Assembly (NCBI GenBank): GCA_035310015.1 | Contig: DATGEO010000027.1 | Span: 1 to 37,784 of the forward strand | DNA: 37,784 nt | Reading direction: 5' to 3' | DNA from: DATGEO01 sp035310015 | GTDB lineage: Bacteria; Chloroflexota; Dormibacteria; Dormibacterales; Dormibacteraceae | Shown: positions 33,367-37,784 of the stretch, one piece after another | Layout: each line of letters begins with the position of its first letter | Numbering within the stretch: position 1 is the stretch's first letter | Notes under the pieces: generated by a model | What the model saw: the letters and a program-made list of their open reading frames with translations, nothing else | Database searches by the model: none | Told to the model about the DNA's origin: nothing | Program-made: the position numbers and the translations under genes

Positions 33367-34716
33367 TCAGTCTCCCAGAGTCGCGAGCTCGGCTGCGAGC
33401 ACAGTCTCGTCGAGCTGCCCGACCTGGCGCCCGGCGACGGTCCCGTCCGCACGCACGAAGACGGTCGTGGGCAGCGCGATCGCGCCGTACTGATGGCCGA
33501 CGGACAGGTCGGAGTCGAGCAGGGCGGGCTGGGTCACTCCGACCGAGCGCAGGAAACCGGCGGCGACCTCGCGGCTGTCCGCCTCGTCGACGAGCACCAA
33601 TTGCACCGACGACCGCGCGCCCACCACCCGCTGGAGCATCGGCATCTCGGCGCGGCAGGGCGGGCAGTAGCTCGCCCAGAAGTTGATGACGAGAGGATGG
33701 CCCGCGAGCTGGCCGAGGCTCACGGTGCCCCCGGCGGTGGTTGCCAGCGAGAAGGCCGGCGCGCGGCCGCCCGCGCTCGCGACCGGGATCTCGGGGCCGG
33801 TGATGGTGAGCAGCGCGCTGAGCACGTCGGGCGAGCCCCAACCATCTCCGCCGGACGCGAGCTCGCTGAGCCCGGCCGGCCCGAGCGTGGTGATCAGCGC
33901 CGGCGGCACGTCGTGGCCGACGCTCGGGACACCGCGATAGACGAGGCGCACGTAGCCGTGGCGGTCTACGAGCGCGAGCGTCGAGACATGGGTGTCGCCC
34001 GATGCCAGCGAGACGCCGAAGGGCTTCCAGAAGGCCGCGAGCTGGCCGGCGGTGCCGGTCACGAACGTCCAACCCGCGCCGATGGACTGCGCGTACCGGC
34101 GCAGCACCGACGGCGTGTCGTGCGCCGGGTCGGTGGTCACCTCGACGAGGGACACGCCGCCCGGAAGGTGACGCTGGAGCTGGAAGAACAGCGCCGTGTA
34201 CAGCGGGCAGGTCTGATGGCAGCTCGTGTTGAATGCCGCGATCACGAGGTCGCGGCCGGAGATGTAGCGGCTGTCGAAAACGCCTCCGTCCTGGTCCGAG
34301 AGCGAGAAAGCCGGCATCGGCACGAACTTCCCGGACAGCTCGCCGAGGCCGAGGTTCACCTGGTCGTTGCCGGCGTAAACCGCGCCCGCGACCATGTGGC
34401 CCGCGTCGAGGCCGACGAGGATCGGCTCGACCTGCCCCGCCGTCACGGTGACCGCGGCGGCGGTGCTGTCCGGCCCGAGGCTCACACCGTCGTAGGTGCC
34501 GGCGACGACGCTGACCGCCAGCAGCTCGCGCTGGCTCGGCGCGGCGGGGTAGTCGCCTGAGACGTTGCCCAGGCCCGACCATCCGCCGGATCCGTGCAGA
34601 CGCACCGGCGTGGGCGCGACCGTGCCCGCGGCGCGTCCCGACCCGACGATCAGCACCGTGCCGGTGGCAGGCTGCAGCCGCGGCAGCACCTGCGTGACCA
34701 CGGCCGCGAAGACCAC
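33367..34716 (-). CDS. SCO1-TlpA fusion: two thioredoxin-fold domains, membrane-anchored
   Basis: 449 aa from GTG 34716. Order: anchor (1-15), a beta-rich domain (about 20-125), a SCO1/SenC-like domain with the copper ligands Cys166 and Cys170 (CHQTC) and His243 (GDTHVSTL), then a TlpA-like domain with the redox pair Cys351/Cys354 (FWASYCPPC). Both parts keep their active residues. It should deliver copper to, and reduce, the CuA site of cytochrome oxidase outside the membrane. The frame runs upstream through a positively charged, hydrophobic segment (ARARVLWIGVAVAVV) that makes a much better anchor; CTG 34758, 5 nt after the previous stop, may be the true start. Confidence 0.88.
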   Translation of the reverse strand: MVFAAVVTQVLPRLQPATGTVLIVGSGRAAGTVAPTPVRLHGSGGWSGLGNVSGDYPAAPSQRELLAVSVVAGTYDGVSLGPDSTAAAVTVTAGQVEPILVGLDAGHMVAGAVYAGNDQVNLGLGELSGKFVPMPAFSLSDQDGGVFDSRYISGRDLVIAAFNTSCHQTCPLYTALFFQLQRHLPGGVSLVEVTTDPAHDTPSVLRRYAQSIGAGWTFVTGTAGQLAAFWKPFGVSLASGDTHVSTLALVDRHGYVRLVYRGVPSVGHDVPPALITTLGPAGLSELASGGDGWGSPDVLSALLTITGPEIPVASAGGRAPAFSLATTAGGTVSLGQLAGHPLVINFWASYCPPCRAEMPMLQRVVGARSSVQLVLVDEADSREVAAGFLRSVGVTQPALLDSDLSVGHQYGAIALPTTVFVRADGTVAGRQVGQLDETVLAAELATLGD

Positions 34717-34763
34717 CGCGACCGCGACGCCGATCCAGAGAACCCGAGCTCTCGCCAGTGGGT

Positions 34764-35783
34764 CTACGCCTTGATCGGCGGCCCGCCGTAGCGGGCGGCG
34801 ATGCGGTCGATGTAGGCGGCGCAGGTGTCGGCGATGGCCTGGCTCTCGACCTGGACCACGTTCTCGGCGTTCATCTCCCCGCTGTGCGAGAGGTTGAAGC
34901 TGCCGACGTACGTGTAGTCGTCGGCGACCAGGATCTTCGCGTGCATGAAGTCGTGCACCGAACCCTTAGCGTACGGCGTCGACCGTTTCGACCCGAACTT
35001 CGCCGCCGCCACGACGCTGTGAAAGGCGCTGATCTTCCACGAGGTCGTGGCCTGGCCGGCCCACTGGCGCTGCACCTCGTCCATCTGTGTAGCGTCGTAC
35101 ACGCCCGAGATGTCGACCGCGCCGCGATCGACGGCCTCGGCGAGCGTGCCGAGGATCGGCCCCGACGTAATGACGGGCGAGCACACGCGGACCCGCTTCT
35201 CCGCCGACGCGATCGAGCGCGACATCGCGTGCACGAGCTTCAGCGCACGCCCGGGACAGAAATACGGACGTACGCGCGTGGAGTCGGCAAGAGCCAGCCA
35301 GCCGGCGTTCACGCGGCCCGAGGTCGCGACGACCGGTTTCTGCCAGAGCTCCTCGAAGTTCGCGCGGTATGCGGCGGCCAGCTCCTGTGACGCGGCCGTG
35401 ACCACCACGTTCTCCTCGCGCGTCCACGAGTCGTTGGTCCAGTTCGTCGAGCCCGTGAGGACCGCGGCCTGGGGCGAAGCGACGTCGCGCACGACGTACT
35501 TGTGATGCATGAGGTCCGGGATGCCGGGAATCGGCTTGGTGACCACGCCGACCGCCTTGAGCTGGTCGACGAACTCCCAGTCGACCTCGGGCGGAGGCGG
35601 CACCGGGATCGCCTGTGCGTGATCCTGGTTGAAGATCATGCGCACCGCCACACCGCGTCTGATCGCGTTGGTGAACGAGTCCTTGAGCGCGGCCGCCGGC
35701 GCCGACTCGAGGCGGAGGTCGTAGATCGCGATGTCGAGCGACTGCGTCGCACCGTCGAGGAACGAAGCGATGCGCTGTCCCAT
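34764..35783 (-). CDS. phospholipase D-like protein with two HKD motifs
   Basis: 339 aa from ATG 35783. Both HKD motifs are complete: HHKYVVRD...GSTNWT in the first half and MHAKILVADD...GSFNLS in the second, so it is a bi-lobed, probably active phosphodiesterase of cardiolipin-synthase/nuclease type. No signal peptide is visible, which favours a cytoplasmic enzyme. The family's N-terminal pattern continues upstream of the ATG as LFFLADGGQTDVA, reaching CTG 35822 or ATA 35840 (overlapping the LOG stop) without a usual start codon. Substrate could be phospholipid or nucleic acid. Confidence 0.85.
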   Translation of the reverse strand: MGQRIASFLDGATQSLDIAIYDLRLESAPAAALKDSFTNAIRRGVAVRMIFNQDHAQAIPVPPPPEVDWEFVDQLKAVGVVTKPIPGIPDLMHHKYVVRDVASPQAAVLTGSTNWTNDSWTREENVVVTAASQELAAAYRANFEELWQKPVVATSGRVNAGWLALADSTRVRPYFCPGRALKLVHAMSRSIASAEKRVRVCSPVITSGPILGTLAEAVDRGAVDISGVYDATQMDEVQRQWAGQATTSWKISAFHSVVAAAKFGSKRSTPYAKGSVHDFMHAKILVADDYTYVGSFNLSHSGEMNAENVVQVESQAIADTCAAYIDRIAARYGGPPIKA

Positions 35784-35836
35784 CGCGACGTCGGTCTGGC
35801 CGCCGTCGGCAAGGAAGAACAGGTCGAGCGGCGGCG

Positions 35837-36607
35837 CTATCGGGCTTCCGCCTGGGGCTCGCCCGTCTGCTCGCGCGGCTCCTCGACCTCGACCGGCAGC
35901 GGGCGCGTGGCCATCTCCGCCGCCTCCTCGGGGTCGTCGGTCACGCTCATGAGGGCGAAATCATCCTCGCCCATCGCGCCGTGCGCGAGCACCACGGCGC
36001 GCATCCAGCTCAGGAGGCCGTTCCAGTAGCTCGAGCCGAAAAGCACGATCGGGAAGTGCTCGATCTTGCCGGTCTGCGCGAGCGTGAGGGATTCGAACAG
36101 CTCGTCCAGCGTGCCGAGGCCGCCGGGGAAGATGACGAACCCGCGCGCGTACTTGACGAACATGTTCTTGCGCACGAAGAAGTAGCGGAACTCGACGCCG
36201 AGGTCGACGTAGGGGTTCAGCTCCTGCTCGTGCGGAAGCTCGATGTTGCAGCCGACCGAAAGCCCACCGGCCTCGTGGCAGCCGCGGTTGACGGCCTCCA
36301 TGATCCCGGGGCCGCCGCCGGTGATGACCGCGAACCCGCGGCGCGCGAGCGCCGCGCCGAGAGCGCGACCGGCCGCGTAGTAGGGATCGTCGCTCGGGGT
36401 TCGGGCCGATCCGAAGACGGTGATCGCGGGCCCGATGTCGTTGAGGGCGTCGAAGCCTTCGACGAACTCGGAGAGGATGCGCAGCACGCGCCAGGGGTCT
36501 GCATGGTGCGCGAGGTCCTCGATGGCGCTGCGCTCGAGCAGCGCCTTGTCGGCGGGGTCGGAACGCGAAGGGACGACAAGACGTCCGGCTCGACGGCGCT
36601 CAGACAT
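35837..36607 (-). CDS. LOG-family (TIGR00730) Rossmann-fold nucleotide hydrolase
   Basis: 256 aa. The nucleotide-binding GGGPGIMEAVNRG (97-109) and the PGGLGTLDELFE motif (161-172), with catalytic Glu, place it among LOG cytokinin riboside monophosphate phosphoribohydrolases and related lysine-decarboxylase-like proteins. Biochemically it likely removes ribose 5-phosphate from a nucleotide; the physiological target in this organism is unknown. The C-terminal 25 residues are acidic and disordered. ATG 36607 starts 9 nt after the LapA-like gene, without Shine-Dalgarno. Confidence 0.9.
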   Translation of the reverse strand: MSERRRAGRLVVPSRSDPADKALLERSAIEDLAHHADPWRVLRILSEFVEGFDALNDIGPAITVFGSARTPSDDPYYAAGRALGAALARRGFAVITGGGPGIMEAVNRGCHEAGGLSVGCNIELPHEQELNPYVDLGVEFRYFFVRKNMFVKYARGFVIFPGGLGTLDELFESLTLAQTGKIEHFPIVLFGSSYWNGLLSWMRAVVLAHGAMGEDDFALMSVTDDPEEAAEMATRPLPVEVEEPREQTGEPQAEAR

Positions 36608-36616
36608 GGGTTCGGT

Positions 36617-37204
36617 TTACGCCTCCGCCGCGGGAGCCGCAGGCTCGGCGTCGACGCCGTTGGTGTGCTCGGGCGCCGGCTCGGCGGCCTGGGGCTCGAG
36701 CACGAGTCGCGGCCGCTTCTTGCGGTCGGCCCTGACGGGCTCGGACGGCGGGGTTTCGGTCGCTGCCGCGGGCTCGACTGCCGCCATCTCCATGTCCATG
36801 GCGGCCAGGTCGGCGGGCGGGAGCGAGGGCGTCTCGACGTCCTTGGCGGCGTCCTTCACCGGCAGCTCGTGGCCATCCTGCCGGGGCATCTCGAGGACGT
36901 GGTCGAGGTGGGCGCGAAGCCTCGCAACCTCGGCTTCGAGCTCGCGCACCCGGTGGCGGTGGCGCATGTGCTCGGTGAAGTGGTGCAGCCCGTCGACCCA
37001 GTGAAAGAGCGTGCCCACGATCAGGATCAACGCGATCGGCACGACGACGACCGTCCATAGAGGCACGCCGTCGAGGTGGAACACCGACCAGTGCACGTCG
37101 ACCGTCGACAGGTTGCTGTATCCGAAAACGGTGGCGGCGACCCCGATCGCGAGGCCCACCAGGAGTGAGCTGGCCAGTAGGAAACGCTGCCAGAGATGAC
37201 TCAA
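36617..37204 (-). CDS. LapA (DUF1049)-like membrane protein
   Basis: 195 aa. Two helices (about 8-28 and 48-68) are joined by the LapA pattern YSNLSTVDVHWSVFHLDGVPLWTVVV; a coiled coil follows (about 80-108, RHRVRELEAEVARLRAHLDHV) and then an acidic, Pro/Ala-rich cytoplasmic tail with one basic patch (RKKRPR). LapA/B-type proteins help lipid or envelope assembly in other bacteria, but the role in Gram-positive-like groups is uncertain. It is the first gene after the 151-nt intergenic region holding two palindromes. Confidence 0.8.
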   Translation of the reverse strand: MSHLWQRFLLASSLLVGLAIGVAATVFGYSNLSTVDVHWSVFHLDGVPLWTVVVVPIALILIVGTLFHWVDGLHHFTEHMRHRHRVRELEAEVARLRAHLDHVLEMPRQDGHELPVKDAAKDVETPSLPPADLAAMDMEMAAVEPAAATETPPSEPVRADRKKRPRLVLEPQAAEPAPEHTNGVDAEPAAPAAEA

Positions 37205-37274
37205 AGTCGCTACCGGCCGAAGGTTACCCGGTTTGCCGGGAGGTCGCGCCGGTTAAGCGGCCTGCTTCCCTCAC

Positions 37275-37331
37275 GGTTGTGCGCACACAACCGCGTTTTA
37301 GAGGCCGCCTCCCCGACGATTGTGTGCACAC
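37275..37331. promoter_or_regulatory. twin palindromes upstream of the LapA-like gene
   Basis: TGTGCGCACA (37278-37287, extended to GGTTGTG...CACAACC) and TGTGTGCACA (37321-37330) are perfect 10-bp palindromes of one consensus, TGTGYGCACA. Their centres are 43 bp apart, close to four turns of B-DNA, so a protein could bind both on one face. They lie 74-126 bp upstream of the gene start. The remaining part of the gap has a small CCCGG/CCGGG hairpin. Confidence 0.5.
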
Positions 37332-37355
37332 TTTCGTAACGCGGGCGCGAATTGT

Positions 37356-37784
37356 CTAGGAGCGCTTCAGCTGGTCGCAGGCAAAGCGGCCGTCCACGTG
37401 TTCCCCGCCGCTGAGGCGGACCGATATGGTCCCGGACTTGTCGTCCTCGAGGATGGTGACGATGCCGGCGCCGGTGGCGCTCGACGCCTCGAACGCGCCG
37501 ACCTGCAGGCGAACCTCGCCGGCGCCGTCGAGGAGGCTGCCCACCTGGTAGGTGCCCGGCCCGCCGAAGTTGGCGTGGATCTGGATGTTGAGCGTGAGGT
37601 CCTTGCCGCCGAGGGAGCCGGTCAGCAGGTAGTCGGCCTGGTTCTGGCTCGAGTAGACGGTGCAGAGCGTGTTCGCCTGCGTCAGGGTGCCCACGACCGG
37701 TCCTGTGAGCTCCAGGTGCTGGTTGCCGCTCGATGTGCTTCCGCACTGGCCGCAGGAGGCGAGGAAGCCGAGCAGCAGGACGGT
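37356..37784 (-). CDS. secreted lipoprotein of unknown function (partial)
   Basis: At least 143 codons; the start lies beyond the right edge. The visible N-terminus reads TVLLLGFLASCGQCGSTSSGN, a signal-peptide core ending in the lipobox LASC, so only a few residues are missing. The mature part is about 130 aa of beta-strand-rich sequence with alternating Gly turns (GGPGTYQVGSLLDGAGEVRLQVG) and Cys in LCTVY and FACDQ that might pair. No family is recognised. Its stop is followed by the palindrome-rich region. Confidence 0.72.
   Translation of the reverse strand, partial: TVLLLGFLASCGQCGSTSSGNQHLELTGPVVGTLTQANTLCTVYSSQNQADYLLTGSLGGKDLTLNIQIHANFGGPGTYQVGSLLDGAGEVRLQVGAFEASSATGAGIVTILEDDKSGTISVRLSGGEHVDGRFACDQLKRS

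Overview
The window is about 37.8 kb of very GC-rich, gene-dense chromosome with single-copy housekeeping genes, one tRNA and no phage or plasmid functions. The gene set points to an aerobic, high-GC soil-type bacterium of the Terrabacteria: rpmE/DUF1385/prfA/prmC/sua5/glyA/wecA/atpI in one block, a DUF3090 + SCO1664-family pair, an InhA-like enoyl reductase, ctaA/ctaB/SCO1 and TANNNT-type -10 boxes close to start codons. A Chloroflexota/'Ca. Dormibacterota' or deep actinobacterial source is my best guess; this is inference from gene content, not a database match.

Region 1 (1-14249, all minus strand) reads in the direction of transcription: GNAT acetyltransferase, a degenerate HtrA-like membrane protein, argS, a UPF0173 metallo-hydrolase, pyrG, a lipoprotein with a beta-propeller-like sequence, a site-2-protease-like membrane peptidase, rpmE, DUF1385 (YqhQ), prfA, prmC, sua5/tsaC, glyA, a WecA/MraY-type glycosyl transferase and the start of atpI. 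Spacing is tight and several genes overlap, so much of it is probably one or a few transcripts serving translation, nucleotide and one-carbon metabolism, and envelope synthesis. A tRNA-Thr(CGU) follows on the plus strand.

Region 2 (14380-17575, minus) holds a GT87-type membrane glycosyltransferase downstream of dnaK, separated by a strong intrinsic terminator. Divergent from dnaK (plus strand) run DUF3090, a SCO1664-family kinase-like protein and a secreted Pro/Ser-rich protein. Then comes a complete high-affinity uptake cassette in the order livG-livF-livH-livM-livK, with a recognisable promoter whose -10 lies inside a perfect inverted repeat, followed by a conserved membrane protein of unknown function.

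Region 3 (25291-27720, minus) is a lipid-oxidation operon: acyl-CoA dehydrogenase, two half-size hot-dog (MaoC) genes that probably form one hydratase, and a DUF2269 membrane protein. A zinc-ribbon/TM protein (plus) diverges from it. Small minus-strand genes follow: an AT-hook protein, an RNase H-like protein and an InhA-like FabI.

Region 4 (29814-37784, minus) contains, in transcriptional order from the right edge, a partial lipoprotein gene, a LapA-like membrane protein, a LOG-family protein, a phospholipase D-like protein, a SCO1-TlpA fusion, ctaA, ctaB, then a 236-bp inverted-repeat element that fills the space before a metallo-beta-lactamase-fold hydrolase and a 3-mercaptopyruvate sulfurtransferase. 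The heme A genes and the copper/thiol protein indicate an aa3-type cytochrome oxidase elsewhere in the genome.

The main observations for a second look are the inverted-repeat element at 31321-31556, the HtrA homologue lacking all three catalytic residues, the SCO1-TlpA fusion, twin palindromes spaced four helical turns apart at the right end, the inverted repeat over the liv promoter, and several genes whose coding sequence seems to begin upstream of any AUG/GUG/UUG, best seen at sua5, where a CUG sits in a 4-nt CTGA overlap.
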